Below, in pieces: positions 46,006 to 55,310 of a DNA stretch of 64,000 nucleotides. Each line of letters begins with the position of its first letter. Within the stretch, counting starts at the first letter, position 1. Below the pieces are notes generated by a model that was not told the origin of the DNA, did not search any database, and was given only the letters and a program-made list of their open reading frames with translations. The stretch is from positions 100,237 through 164,236 of the forward strand of contig NZ_SSSR01000004.1 in NCBI RefSeq assembly GCF_009469695.1, in the 5' to 3' direction. Position numbers and translations under genes: made by a program. Source of the stretch: Propionivibrio limicola. GTDB lineage: Bacteria; Pseudomonadota; Gammaproteobacteria; Burkholderiales; Rhodocyclaceae.

Positions 46006-47007
46006 CTACTCCGGTACGCAAATCGCTTTTCGCCGAATAGCGCCCAAGGTTTTAAAAATCAACACGGTCACGACCACGCTGACGAGGCCCAAGAGCGCGA
46101 CGCCCAACCCGTTGAAAACCGTTACGCCGGAGCGTTTCGCCATCAACAGCGTGGCAATGGTCATTGCTGCCAGCGGAAATGAATAAGCCCATGCGGAAAC
46201 ATAAAAGCCCACCTGAAGAAAGCGCCTCGCGTTGACGCCAAGCAGCAAGAACAGAAACAGCGCCGTGTAATAAAGCACACGCGAAAAACCATCGACTTCC
46301 GGCACCAGCCCACTGTAGGCGATAAATCCAACGGCCGGCGGCGCGATGAAAATGAACAGGGTGGGCAGCAGTTTGGAAGGAATCGGATCGTGGAAGAAAA
46401 CGCGGTACAGCACGATGGTCATCAGAACGACCCAGAACACAATGCCAACGCTGAAATAGAACCACGAAATTTCGGGTGAGGCGAACTTCACGCCGACAAT
46501 CGGCACAAACAGATTGCCGACGACCGGGATGAACCAGGCCGGGTTGGCATGTTTGATGTCGTAATGCGTGTGGTACATCCAGCTACTCAGGATAAAGACG
46601 GTAAACCCAAACTGCACCAACGTGCCCACGAGCCACAAAGCAAACGACAACAATGGAAAAGTCTCCAGCCAGACGACCGCTTGCAGCAAAAGACCAATCG
46701 ATATGGCGGGAAAGAAATTGACGCGCACCGGATGCTTCCACTCGCCCGCAACCGCTTGAGGATAGCGCAACAACTTGGCTCCATAAGCAAAGGCCAGCAC
46801 GATGAAAATGGCGCCGGCCAAACCACCTATTATTTGCCAGATCACGCACGGTACGCCGAACATCGCGCTCGCCTTCTGCCACGCGATGGCGAGGCCGCTC
46901 ACGCCCATGACGATGGAAAACAACGAAACAGGCAAATGCGCGAGCCGCATCTCCCCTGTGTTTTCCGGCACGTTTGCCGCTTCCTGTACGCGTTCTGAAC
47001 CTGCCAT
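46006..47007 (-). CDS. SLAC1/TDT family anion channel-transporter (TehA-like)
   Basis: 333 residues with about ten membrane helices. Opening LPVSLFSIVMGVSGLAIAW and the central helices follow the TDT (tellurite-resistance/dicarboxylate transporter) family, a five-fold hairpin fold. The pore-gating Phe in this family could not be placed with confidence. It could export small anions, including sulfite (as in fungal Ssu1) or nitrate; substrate is unknown. No tehB partner is adjacent. Monocistronic; divergent from the MBL-fold gene. Confidence 0.82.
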   Translation of the reverse strand: MAGSERVQEAANVPENTGEMRLAHLPVSLFSIVMGVSGLAIAWQKASAMFGVPCVIWQIIGGLAGAIFIVLAFAYGAKLLRYPQAVAGEWKHPVRVNFFPAISIGLLLQAVVWLETFPLLSFALWLVGTLVQFGFTVFILSSWMYHTHYDIKHANPAWFIPVVGNLFVPIVGVKFASPEISWFYFSVGIVFWVVLMTIVLYRVFFHDPIPSKLLPTLFIFIAPPAVGFIAYSGLVPEVDGFSRVLYYTALFLFLLLGVNARRFLQVGFYVSAWAYSFPLAAMTIATLLMAKRSGVTVFNGLGVALLGLVSVVVTVLIFKTLGAIRRKAICVPE

Positions 47008-47204
47008 TATTGCTTCCCTTTCATCGGTTGGTCAGTGGTAACCGGCTATCTGTCGATTACCCATTACGATACTTACGATGGTGATAAACAGTCGCCAATT
47101 TATTTCCATTCCTGATTGAATGCAATTTCTTTTTCTGGCATATGCTAAATTCTTGATCCTCAAACTTTCACAACCGCCACGCCAAGCGCAGGGGGAATCA
47201 GGAT

Positions 47205-48062
47205 ATGCCACCCAAACTCATTCAAATCACGCTGATTGCCGACAATGAAGTCATGCCCGGCCTTATTGCCGAACACGGCTTCGCCGCCTGGATCGAAACG
47301 GGCGACACCGCCCTCCTCTTCGATACCGGCCAGGAACAGGCACTTGAGCACAATGCCCGGGCGCTCGGCCTCCACCTTGACCAAGCCGATGCATTGATCC
47401 TCAGCCACGGCCACTACGATCACACCGGCGGCCTGCCCACCTTTCTCGCGGCCAATCACAAGGCACCGGTTATTTTCGGGAAAGGTGCGACGGCACACCG
47501 TCTCAGTTGCCACCCCGACCAACCGCCCAGAGCGATCGGCATGAAACCCGCCGTGCTGGACGCACTTGCCGCGTTACCGCCGGCTCGCCGGATCGAAATC
47601 AGCGCGCCGTACCTTCTTCAACCGGGTATCGGCATCAGCGGACCGGTCCCGAGAAGCGTGCCGTTCGAGGATACCGGCGGGCCATTCTTTTTCGATGAAC
47701 AGAAGCAGCAGCCAGACCCGATCATTGACGACCTCTCGATGTGGTTCGAAACGACTGACGGCCTGGTGATTCTGACCGGCTGCTGCCACGCAGGATTGAT
47801 CAATACCGTCGGCCATATCCGGGCGGTGTCGGGTATCGACCGGGTGCGCGGCATCATCGGCGGGCTGCACCTCAATCAGGCGTCCGACGCTCGAATTGCC
47901 GCCACCACGCGCTTTCTCGCCGAGTGCAAACTCGATTTCCTGATCCCCTGCCACTGCACCGGTGCGCACGTCGCCGAACACCTGCAGCAGACATTCGGGG
48001 CAAACATCGTCAAGCCCGGCCATGCCGGACAGACGATTCAAGCAGGAAACCTGCGGAACTGA
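47205..48062 (+). CDS. Metallo-beta-lactamase-fold hydrolase
   Basis: 285 residues with the MBL motif SHGHYDHTGG near residue 66 and late HCTGAHVAEHL and PGHAGQTIQ. The layout resembles the group of MBL proteins annotated as dihydropterin-aminobenzene-5'-phosphate synthase-like, with TGCCHAGLINT in the middle. Two metal ions (Zn or Fe) expected. No signal peptide, so cytoplasmic. Convergent with the DsbD-like gene, only 13 bp between stops. Substrate unknown. Confidence 0.82.
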   Translation: MPPKLIQITLIADNEVMPGLIAEHGFAAWIETGDTALLFDTGQEQALEHNARALGLHLDQADALILSHGHYDHTGGLPTFLAANHKAPVIFGKGATAHRLSCHPDQPPRAIGMKPAVLDALAALPPARRIEISAPYLLQPGIGISGPVPRSVPFEDTGGPFFFDEQKQQPDPIIDDLSMWFETTDGLVILTGCCHAGLINTVGHIRAVSGIDRVRGIIGGLHLNQASDARIAATTRFLAECKLDFLIPCHCTGAHVAEHLQQTFGANIVKPGHAGQTIQAGNLRN

Positions 48063-48075
48063 CCACTGGCATCGC

Positions 48076-49296
48076 TCAAGAGCGCGTCGAGCGCGCGGCC
48101 AGCCACGTCGCGCCAATCGCCAACGCCGGCACGGCCAGTGTCACGCCGACGTTTCCGAGCATTCCCGGCGCCAGCAACAAGAGCGCGCCAAGTCCGGCCA
48201 TCATCAGTCCGGAGAGCAGTTTCAGCAGCCGCCCTTCGCGCTCGCTCAATTTACGGGCGCCCATGGTGCGCACGAAGGCCAGAACGATCGCCATTAGCGG
48301 CAGGATATAAACCACGTTGTACAGGGCCAGGTACAGGTAATGCGGCGTGGCGCTGCTTTCCTGCAGCGTGAGCAGGCGCGTGAAGAGCATCGGCAGGCCG
48401 GCCGTGCACAGCAGTTCGTAGAAATTGGCGGCAACGGCCAGAACGATGGTCGTGACAATCATCGCCGGCAGACTGCCCGCGCCGAGAATGCGCCGCGCCC
48501 GCTGAAAAACATCGGCGCGCCCTTCCGCCGAAATGGACAGCGTCACACCCTCGTGGAAACGCATGAAGTCCTTGATGTTGATGGCGCCCATCACCAGCGC
48601 CAGCAGTCCGGCCACAGCCGTCACCCAGGGCAGGCTGCCGAGCAGCAGAAAGAGATTGAGCCAGGCGGCCATGAAGGCGAAATACATTCCCCCGGAAAAC
48701 GCGACGAAGATGCCGCCGATAACCAGCATGCGCCGCCCATTCTGCTGATGCACCAACAGCGAGAGCAGGAAGAGGAGGACGAAAAACGCGCACGGATTGA
48801 ACGCGTCGAGGGTGGCCAGCAAAATTGTCAGCAGCGGCAGGGAAAGGCGGGCGGGATCGATGGCGCCAAGTAGCGGCAATTTGAAGCCGTCGATGCTTTG
48901 GCGTGCGACATTATCCTCACTCCCCTGCTTTCGACATCGTTCGAGTCGGGCAACGAAAGCGCTCACACCCGCCGGCGTCGCATCGAATCCGGTTTCCATC
49001 GTCCCGCAGTAAATCAGTGACGGCACCGCCTGCGCCTTCTGACCGACCTGTTCGGCCAATTCAACGAAGCGCCGGACGTTCTCCGGATATTCGCTGAGTT
49101 CGTAGTCGTACAGTTCGATCCAAGGATACCGCTTCGCCAGATCGAGAATCGGCGGCCGGGCGTCGAGACAATGCGGGCATTGCTTGGACCAGAACAAATG
49201 GACAGGCACCGACCTTGGCACGTCTGCAGGCGGATCGGCAGCGAAGGCCAGTAAATGCAACAGACACAGGAACAAGAGGCAAACGACTTTACGCAT
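48076..49296 (-). CDS. Thioredoxin-fold / cytochrome c biogenesis-type membrane fusion
   Basis: 406 residues. A signal peptide (~20 residues) leads to a periplasmic thioredoxin-like domain with CPHC near residue 39 and a later VPSLIYCGTMETGF. The remaining ~250 residues form about six membrane helices, with DAFNPCAFFVLLFLLSLL giving a membrane Cys and a second in LLCTAGLP, as in CcdA/DsbD electron carriers. It likely moves electrons from the cytosol to a periplasmic thiol via its own thioredoxin-like domain. Domain order is reversed compared with DsbD, where the thioredoxin part is C-terminal. Confidence 0.75.
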   Translation of the reverse strand: MRKVVCLLFLCLLHLLAFAADPPADVPRSVPVHLFWSKQCPHCLDARPPILDLAKRYPWIELYDYELSEYPENVRRFVELAEQVGQKAQAVPSLIYCGTMETGFDATPAGVSAFVARLERCRKQGSEDNVARQSIDGFKLPLLGAIDPARLSLPLLTILLATLDAFNPCAFFVLLFLLSLLVHQQNGRRMLVIGGIFVAFSGGMYFAFMAAWLNLFLLLGSLPWVTAVAGLLALVMGAINIKDFMRFHEGVTLSISAEGRADVFQRARRILGAGSLPAMIVTTIVLAVAANFYELLCTAGLPMLFTRLLTLQESSATPHYLYLALYNVVYILPLMAIVLAFVRTMGARKLSEREGRLLKLLSGLMMAGLGALLLLAPGMLGNVGVTLAVPALAIGATWLAARSTRS

Positions 49297-49485
49297 GGTG
49301 GTTCATCTCACAAGAATCCCAGACCACCCACGCGGGGAAATACCACCACGCGGATCGGGGAGCGATTTGCTTTTCATGATGTTTTTTTTGGCACAGCCAA
49401 AATTGGCTTATGCTAATAATAGAATATTGATTTTCGTCTCAAACCAACACCACCATCTAAAACCCGACAAATTGGGGAGACCATC

Positions 49486-49917
49486 ATGCCCATTCTCAAC
49501 ATTCATCTTGTTCAAGATCGCTTTGACGCCGCCACAATACAAAAGCTCTTGCTCCGTTGCAGTGAGGCGTTCGCAGCGGGACTACGCTGCCCGGTCGACC
49601 GGGTTCGTGTCTTTGTCACCGAGCATAAGCCCGACTTCTACTGCGTCGGCGGCAAATTTGTCAGCGATGGCGCGGTGGCCGCCCCCTATTTTTCGTTCAT
49701 GGTTCTGGAAGGTCGTTCGCTTGAAGATCGGCAGCATCTGTTGCGAACTTTTACCGACATCATTGTCGAGATGCTTGACGTACCAAGGGAGAGCGTGCGC
49801 GGCGGGGTCGTTCCGGTTTCACCGGAAAACTGGAGCGTCGCAGGCGTTCCGGCCAGCATTCTGCGCCAGAGCGAAATCGAAGAAAGGCGCAAGACGGCGG
49901 AACAGAAGGCTCCATAA
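49486..49917 (+). CDS. Tautomerase-superfamily protein
   Basis: 143 residues starting MPILNIHLVQDRFD. After Met removal Pro1 would be the catalytic base, as in 4-oxalocrotonate tautomerase, MSAD and MIF families. The double length (about 2x60) fits a fused beta-alpha-beta pair. No aromatic-degradation genes are nearby. First gene of a rightward run with a methyltransferase and a Crp/Fnr regulator. Confidence 0.65.
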   Translation: MPILNIHLVQDRFDAATIQKLLLRCSEAFAAGLRCPVDRVRVFVTEHKPDFYCVGGKFVSDGAVAAPYFSFMVLEGRSLEDRQHLLRTFTDIIVEMLDVPRESVRGGVVPVSPENWSVAGVPASILRQSEIEERRKTAEQKAP

Positions 49918-49962
49918 GCCAGGCATGCAAACCTCCCGATTCCAATAGCGGCTACAGCGACC

Positions 49963-50589
49963 ATGAACACATCAACTTCAACACCAAGCTTCGACGAACG
50001 CGCCAAACTCTGGGACGCCGATCCGATGAAAACGGCTCGCGCACAAGCAGTCGCCGATGCCATTCTCGCCAATGTCCGGCCCACTGAAGGAATGCGCGGC
50101 TTCGAATACGGCTGCGGCACCGGCCTGCTGAGTTTTTGCCTGCAAGAGCATTTGCAGCACATAACCTTGGCCGACAGCTCGACCGGCATGCTTGAGGTGC
50201 TGCGCGAAAAAATTGCCGCGACCGGCTGCAAGAACATGGCGTCGGTGCAACTCGACCTGACCACCGACCCGTTACCGGATGAGCGGTTTGACATCACCTA
50301 TTCGCTGATGACGTTCCACCACATCCCCGGCACCGATGCCATCCTGCGCGATCTTCACGCCCTACTCGCTCCTTCGGGCTACTTGTGCATCGCCGACCTC
50401 GACAGCGAAGACGGCTCATTCCACAGCTACGAATTCCATGGTCACAAGGGATTCGACCGCGATGACCTGGCGCGGCGCGCCGGGGCGGCTGGCTTCCGCA
50501 ACATCCGGTTTTCGACCGTATTCACGATCAGAAAAGGCAGCCCGGAGCGGGAATATCCGGTGTTCCTGATGATCGCCGAGAAAAACTGA
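49963..50589 (+). CDS. Class I SAM-dependent methyltransferase
   Basis: 208 residues. Motif I FEYGCGTGLLSFCL, motif II ADSSTGMLEVLRE, and SLMTFHHIPGTDAIL. Small-molecule methyltransferase of the UbiE/YcgJ kind. The substrate is unknown; position next to the tautomerase and regulator suggests a shared stress or sulfur-compound role. The Crp/Fnr gene starts 8 bp after its stop. Confidence 0.85.
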   Translation: MNTSTSTPSFDERAKLWDADPMKTARAQAVADAILANVRPTEGMRGFEYGCGTGLLSFCLQEHLQHITLADSSTGMLEVLREKIAATGCKNMASVQLDLTTDPLPDERFDITYSLMTFHHIPGTDAILRDLHALLAPSGYLCIADLDSEDGSFHSYEFHGHKGFDRDDLARRAGAAGFRNIRFSTVFTIRKGSPEREYPVFLMIAEKN

Positions 50590-50597
50590 GGCCGCGC

Positions 50598-51290
50598 ATG
50601 ACCGATAACACAACGCAACCGCCACTATCGCCGGTTCAGTGCAAGCAACTGCTGGACTTGTATCCCGTGCTGGCCAGTCTGGCCGAAAAGGACCTGGAAA
50701 CTTTATTGCAATCGGCAGCCATCATGAACGTGCCGGCCGGTGTGCAGCTGTTCGGCGAACATCAACCCTGCATGGGATTTCCCCTGTTGCTGGAAGGCAG
50801 CATCAAGGTCGTCAAGCTGTCGAACAGCGGCCGTGAACTGATGCTCTACCGCGTCACACCGGGAAGTTCGTGCATCATTTCCTCCAGTTGCCTGCTCGGC
50901 AAGAGCGACTACAACGCGCGGGGCATCGCCGAGACGCCGCTGGTGCTGATCGTTTTGCTGGTACCCGACTTTTCCCGCCTCCTGCTCGAATATCCGGCTT
51001 TCCGCGATTTTGTCTTCCACCTGTTCGCCGAACGCATCGGCGATCTGATGCAACTCGTCGACGAAGTTGCCTTCGCCCGGCTTGATCAGCGGCTGGCGAA
51101 GCGTCTTCTCGTCAGCGACGAAGCCGTGCTGCACATCACGCATCAGCAGCTGGCGGACGACCTTGGCAGCGTGCGTGAAATCGTCAGCCGCCTGCTGAAA
51201 GGCTTTGCCGCTCAGGGCCTCGTGTCGCTCGCCCGCGAGCAGGTCAGAATCACCGACCGCGCCGGACTGCAAAGCCTCGCGGCTATGTAA
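50598..51290 (+). CDS. Crp/Fnr family transcriptional regulator
   Basis: 230 residues. The cyclic-nucleotide-fold effector domain covers about 25-145, followed by the dimer helix and a winged HTH (HITHQQLADDLGSVREIVSRLLKGF, about 176-200). It lacks the four-Cys Fnr cluster; cysteines at CMGFP and SSCIISSSC are placed differently. Such FixK/Dnr-like or redox-thiol regulators respond to NO, heme or sulfur species. It precedes DUF2892 and the CoA-disulfide-reductase gene by 78 bp and likely controls them. Confidence 0.85.
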   Translation: MTDNTTQPPLSPVQCKQLLDLYPVLASLAEKDLETLLQSAAIMNVPAGVQLFGEHQPCMGFPLLLEGSIKVVKLSNSGRELMLYRVTPGSSCIISSSCLLGKSDYNARGIAETPLVLIVLLVPDFSRLLLEYPAFRDFVFHLFAERIGDLMQLVDEVAFARLDQRLAKRLLVSDEAVLHITHQQLADDLGSVREIVSRLLKGFAAQGLVSLAREQVRITDRAGLQSLAAM

Positions 51291-51367
51291 CCCAGGTCAC
51301 ATACACAGCCATTTTCGTTTCCTACAATGAAACCACTTTCACACGTGGCATAAACAGGAGGCGCATC

Positions 51368-51559
51368 ATGAAAAGCAACGTTGGCGGTATCGACAAAGTA
51401 CTTCGCATCGTCGTTGGCGCGGGCCTGATCGGCGCTACCGTCGCCGGCTTCCTGCCCGTCTGGGGCTACATCGGCGCCGTGCCGCTGCTGACCGGTCTGC
51501 TGGGCTGGTGCCCGTTGTATCCGCTGCTCGGGATCAACACCTGCCCGACCAAAAAATAA
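51368..51559 (+). CDS. DUF2892 (YgaP-like) small membrane protein
   Basis: 63 residues with two hydrophobic segments around GLIGATVAGFLPVWGYIGAVP and LLTGLLGWCPLYPLLGINTC. The opening MKSNVGGIDKVLRIVVG and the CPLYP / NTCPTKK end match the DUF2892 domain that follows the rhodanese in YgaP. Clean AGGAGG site. Sits between a Crp/Fnr regulator and a rhodanese-tailed oxidoreductase, consistent with sulfur-related redox. Confidence 0.85.
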   Translation: MKSNVGGIDKVLRIVVGAGLIGATVAGFLPVWGYIGAVPLLTGLLGWCPLYPLLGINTCPTKK

Positions 51560-51653
51560 GCGTTTTCCGTTATTGGCCGCGTGATCGCCCTGCGGGCGAA
51601 CCGCGGAGCCCTTCTTTACCCTCAATTTCCATCTTCATCTTCGGAGAAATTCA

Positions 51654-53321
51654 GTGACCCCAATGAACATCCTCGTCGTCGGTGGCGTAGCCGCCGGGGC
51701 TTCCTTTGCTGCACGTGCGCGGCGCCTCAACGAAGCCGCGCAAATTACGATCATCGAACGCGGCCCGGATGTTTCCTTCGCCAACTGCGGCCTGCCCTAC
51801 CACATCGGCGGGGAGATTCCGACCCGCGACGTACTCGCGGTTCAGACTGCCGAATCATTGAAGGGCTTGCTGAACCTCGACGTTCGCACGAACAGCGAAG
51901 CCGTCGAGATCGATCGGGCGGCCAAACGCGTGCGCATCAGGAACTTGGAAACCGGTGCCGACGAATGGATGGCATACGACAAGCTGATGCTCGCCCCCGG
52001 CGCTTCGCCGCTGCGCCCGAATATGCCGGGCATCGGCGACCCGCGGATTTTCACCCTGCGCAACCTGCAGGACATGGATCGCATCATGGCTGCAACCGAA
52101 GAAGGCATGCGCGCGGTCGTGATCGGCGCCGGCTTCATCGGTCTCGAAATGACGGAACAGTTGCAACGCAAGGGGCTGACCGTTCAACTCGTCGAACTGC
52201 AGCCACAGGTCATGCCGCCGCTGGATGCGCCAATGGCGGCGTTGCTGGAAAGCGAATTGCGCCACAACGGCATCGGGCTGCATCTCGGCGACGGGATCGA
52301 GCGCTTCACTGGCGATAGCGACCACGTCCGGTGCCACCTGAATTCCGGCGCCGTTCTGGAGGCCGATCTGGTCATTCTGTCGATCGGCGTCAAGCCGGAC
52401 AGCGAACTGGCAAAGGATGCCGGGCTGCAACTTGGCCCGCGCGGGCATATCGTCGTCGACGGCTTCCAGCGCACTTCCGACCCCGACATCTACGCGGCGG
52501 GGGATGTCATCGAAACGCTCGACCGCGTCATTCTGGGTAGCAAGACGGCCGTGCCGATGGGTGGCCCCGCCAACCGGCAAGGGCGTGTCGCGGCTGATCA
52601 CATATTCATGCCGGACAAGGTTCGCCCCTACCCGGGATCGATCGGTACCGGCATCGTCCGCGCCTTCGAGGCCGTCGCCGGCATTACCGGCTGGAGCGAG
52701 AAGCGGCTGGCCGCCGCCGGGATTCCGTTTGAAGCGGTGACCGTCAATGACAGCCATCACGCCACCTATTACCCCGGCGCCAAGCCGATGACGCTCAAAA
52801 TCTGCTGGGATCCGGAAAGCGGCCGTTTGCTCGGCGCCCAGGCGAACGGTTTTGAGGGCATCGACAAGCGCCTCGACGTGCTGTCCACGGCCATCGTCGC
52901 CGGCATGACCGTCGACGACCTGTGCCATCTGGAACTGGCGTATGCGCCGCCGTTCGGGGCCGCCAAGGACGCGATCAACCTCGCCGGCTTCGCCGCCTGC
53001 AACCGTCGGGACGGGCTGGTCGAACACATCGAAACGCTGCCGGATGATCCGGCCGTGCAAGTCGTCGATGTGCGCGGCAAGCCGCTCGCTGACGCGTTCC
53101 CGGCGCCGGGCAAGATCATCAACATTCCTTTCCCGATGCTGCGCTCGAGCCTCGACAAACTGGATCGCACACGGCCGGTTGTCACCCTCTGCGCGTTCGG
53201 CAAGATGAGCTATTTCGCCGCGCGTGTCCTCAAGCAAAACGGCTTCAACGTGGCGAGTTTCAACGGCGGATTGAAAGGCAGCGTCGATCCGCGTTCGCCC
53301 GCGAAATTGCCGAATCCGTGA
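51654..53321 (+). CDS. CoA-disulfide reductase-like flavoprotein with C-terminal rhodanese
   Basis: 555 residues. Class III pyridine-nucleotide-disulfide oxidoreductase with FAD motif VVGGVAAGASFAARARR and the single redox Cys in SFANCGLPYHIGGEIP (residue about 46), NADH-binding VVIGAGFIGLEM, and YAAGDVIE. The C-terminal ~90 residues are a rhodanese with Cys in VVTLCAFGKMSYFAARVL. Such fusions reduce CoA-disulfide or persulfides and polysulfides. A GTG start at 51654 has GGAG 8 nt upstream and is favoured over the ATG at 51663. Confidence 0.9.
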   Translation: MTPMNILVVGGVAAGASFAARARRLNEAAQITIIERGPDVSFANCGLPYHIGGEIPTRDVLAVQTAESLKGLLNLDVRTNSEAVEIDRAAKRVRIRNLETGADEWMAYDKLMLAPGASPLRPNMPGIGDPRIFTLRNLQDMDRIMAATEEGMRAVVIGAGFIGLEMTEQLQRKGLTVQLVELQPQVMPPLDAPMAALLESELRHNGIGLHLGDGIERFTGDSDHVRCHLNSGAVLEADLVILSIGVKPDSELAKDAGLQLGPRGHIVVDGFQRTSDPDIYAAGDVIETLDRVILGSKTAVPMGGPANRQGRVAADHIFMPDKVRPYPGSIGTGIVRAFEAVAGITGWSEKRLAAAGIPFEAVTVNDSHHATYYPGAKPMTLKICWDPESGRLLGAQANGFEGIDKRLDVLSTAIVAGMTVDDLCHLELAYAPPFGAAKDAINLAGFAACNRRDGLVEHIETLPDDPAVQVVDVRGKPLADAFPAPGKIINIPFPMLRSSLDKLDRTRPVVTLCAFGKMSYFAARVLKQNGFNVASFNGGLKGSVDPRSPAKLPNP

Positions 53322-53367
53322 GGATTGACTACAACTGACCGCATCGCCCACCTGAAGGAGGAACATC

Positions 53368-53880
53368 ATGAAACTATCGGATAAAGCGTGGTCGCCCTAC
53401 GTTGCCGGGGTGTTGATCGGACTGCTTCAGATTCCGGCTTTCCTGCTCATCAACACGGCCCTGGGAACGTCTTCGTCGTACGTGACGGCGGCTGGCACGC
53501 TGGCCAGCGTTGCCGATCCCGTCATCACGCAAATCGATTACGTCGCCAAGCATCTGTCGGGCGCAAAGAACTGGTGGCAGGTCGCGTTGGTGATCGGGAT
53601 CGCGGTGGGCGCCTTCTTCTCGTCGCGCCTTTCCGGGATGCAGCGCCCGAGTGTTTCGCCGGTTTGGTCGAAGGCGCTCGGCACGGGTTCCTTGAGTGTC
53701 CGCATGGTACTGGCTTTCATTAGCGGCTTTCTGCTACTCATGGGCGCCCGCATCGCCGATGGCTGCACGAGCGGCCATGGCATCTCCGGCCTCGCTCAAC
53801 TGGCGCTCAGCTCGTTCGTCACCGTCGGCTGCATGTTTGCCGGTGGAATGATCGTCGCCCTGTTTCTGCGCAAAATCTGA
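53368..53880 (+). CDS. YeeE/YedE-family transporter half, subunit 1
   Basis: 170 residues with four or so membrane helices. The C-terminal GARIADGCTSGHGISGLAQL is the conserved Cys motif of YeeE-type thiosulfate and sulfur-compound transporters. With the next gene it makes a split two-subunit transporter. Strong AAGGAGGAAC site. 47 bp after the reductase gene. Confidence 0.9.
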   Translation: MKLSDKAWSPYVAGVLIGLLQIPAFLLINTALGTSSSYVTAAGTLASVADPVITQIDYVAKHLSGAKNWWQVALVIGIAVGAFFSSRLSGMQRPSVSPVWSKALGTGSLSVRMVLAFISGFLLLMGARIADGCTSGHGISGLAQLALSSFVTVGCMFAGGMIVALFLRKI

Positions 53881-53891
53881 GGAGAACGACC

Positions 53892-54467
53892 ATGTCAGTC
53901 CTGAACGCCATCATTATCGGGCTGTTGATGGGCATCGTCTTCGGCTTTGCCCTTGAAAAATCCCGCGTCTTTGAGCCCGGCATGATCGTCGGCCAGATGC
54001 AGTTGCGCAATTTCACGATGCTCAAGGTTTTCCTGACCGCCGTGATTACCGGCCTCGTGGTCATCGGCCTCATGCACGGCTTTTTTGGCGGGAAACTGCA
54101 TCCCAAGGCGCTGCTGTACGGCGCCAATATTTTCGGCGGACTGATGCTTGGCGCGGGCATCACGCTTGCGGGCGGTTGCCCCGGCACCGTGCTCGCCCAG
54201 ATCGGTGCGGGCTACAAGGATTCCTGGCTCGTTCTCCTTGGCGGTCTCGCCGGCGCGCTGACGTTCAGCTATCTCGAGCCGACGTTAAAGCCGATTCTGC
54301 TCTCCGGCGGACCGGGGAAACTCACGCTCGACACGGTCACCGACGTTCCCTTCTGGGTGCTGGCCTTCGGATTCGCCATCGTGCTTGTGATCGTGCTCGT
54401 CGCGCTGGAGAGATGGCGTCCGTGGCAAGCCGATCTGGGCGCGAATTATGACGGCATGAATGAATAG
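53892..54467 (+). CDS. YeeE/YedE-family transporter half, subunit 2
   Basis: 191 residues with about five membrane helices and the Cys motif GAGITLAGGCPGTVLAQIGAG. In whole YeeE the two Cys motifs face each other along the pore, passing thiosulfate by S-H interactions. Here the two halves are encoded by adjacent genes 11 bp apart, so it likely acts as a heterodimer supplying sulfur to the rhodanese and CoA-disulfide reductase upstream. Confidence 0.9.
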   Translation: MSVLNAIIIGLLMGIVFGFALEKSRVFEPGMIVGQMQLRNFTMLKVFLTAVITGLVVIGLMHGFFGGKLHPKALLYGANIFGGLMLGAGITLAGGCPGTVLAQIGAGYKDSWLVLLGGLAGALTFSYLEPTLKPILLSGGPGKLTLDTVTDVPFWVLAFGFAIVLVIVLVALERWRPWQADLGANYDGMNE

Positions 54468-54597
54468 TTCGTCTGCTGAATGTTTCGATTTTAACGAGGA
54501 GGTAAAGGCTGTGGGATGTGATACAGGACTAAAACCGATCAAAAAGTCCCCCGTCGAGGAAAGCCGGGAAAACCAACCAACAAAGGAGAAAGAAACG

Positions 54598-55212
54598 ATG
54601 AGCTCAACCATGGTTCGCAGGGAAATGCCGCAATTCACGATGGACGCCTACGACGCCAAGACCGGGCATTTCACGACGGTTTCCAGCGACGACTACAAGG
54701 GAAAATGGTCGGTCGTATGCTTCTATCCGGCCGACTTCACCTTTGTCTGCCCCACCGAAATCGCCGCGATGAACGCGAAATACGACGAGTTCCAGAAGCT
54801 CGGCGTGGAAATTCTGGCCGTCTCGGTCGATTCAAAGTTCTCCCACAAGCGGTTTGCCGAAACCGAGCCCATCCTGAAAGGACTGAAGCTGATGATGGGC
54901 GCCGACTCGAACCAGCAAGTCAGTCGCGCATTCGGCGTGCTTGTCGAGGAAGAAGGCGTTGCCCTGCGGGGACGTTTCCTCTTCAATCCTGACCAGATTT
55001 GCGTCGCGCAAGAGGTTCAGGCCGATTCCGTCGGCCGCAACGTGAATGAATTCCTGCGTCAGGTCGAAGCCTGGCAGTACGCAACGAAAACGGGCGAAGT
55101 TTGCCCGGCCGGATGGCGCCCTGGGAAGAAAACACTCCCAGTGAACACCGACGCCGAAAAAATGGCCGGGCATGTCGGCGATTACATCACGCTGGAAGAA
55201 ATTCTCAGCTGA
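54598..55212 (+). CDS. ahpC: Peroxiredoxin, AhpC type
   Basis: 204 residues, typical 2-Cys peroxiredoxin. Peroxidatic Cys51 in FYPADFTFVCPTE and resolving Cys168 in GEVCPAGW. Reduces H2O2, alkyl peroxides and peroxynitrite; no AhpF follows, so reduction by TrxC (next gene) is likely. ATG 54598 has GGAGAAAGAAACG upstream. It is followed by trxC and, 2 kb further, katG, forming a peroxide-defence block. Confidence 0.93.
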   Translation: MSSTMVRREMPQFTMDAYDAKTGHFTTVSSDDYKGKWSVVCFYPADFTFVCPTEIAAMNAKYDEFQKLGVEILAVSVDSKFSHKRFAETEPILKGLKLMMGADSNQQVSRAFGVLVEEEGVALRGRFLFNPDQICVAQEVQADSVGRNVNEFLRQVEAWQYATKTGEVCPAGWRPGKKTLPVNTDAEKMAGHVGDYITLEEILS

Positions 55213-55310
55213 CCAGGCGATAGCGTCATGGCGGGGACAAAGCGACGGAGTGGTCACTGCGCCCCCCCATGACTATCACTCGATTTTGGCTGGAAACACA
55301 GGAGACCTTC

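Noticed and set aside
51855..53369. 504-codon minus-strand frame opposite the CoA-disulfide reductase
   Set aside because: Antisense to a gene with complete FAD, NADH and rhodanese motifs; no independent ribosome site or motif.
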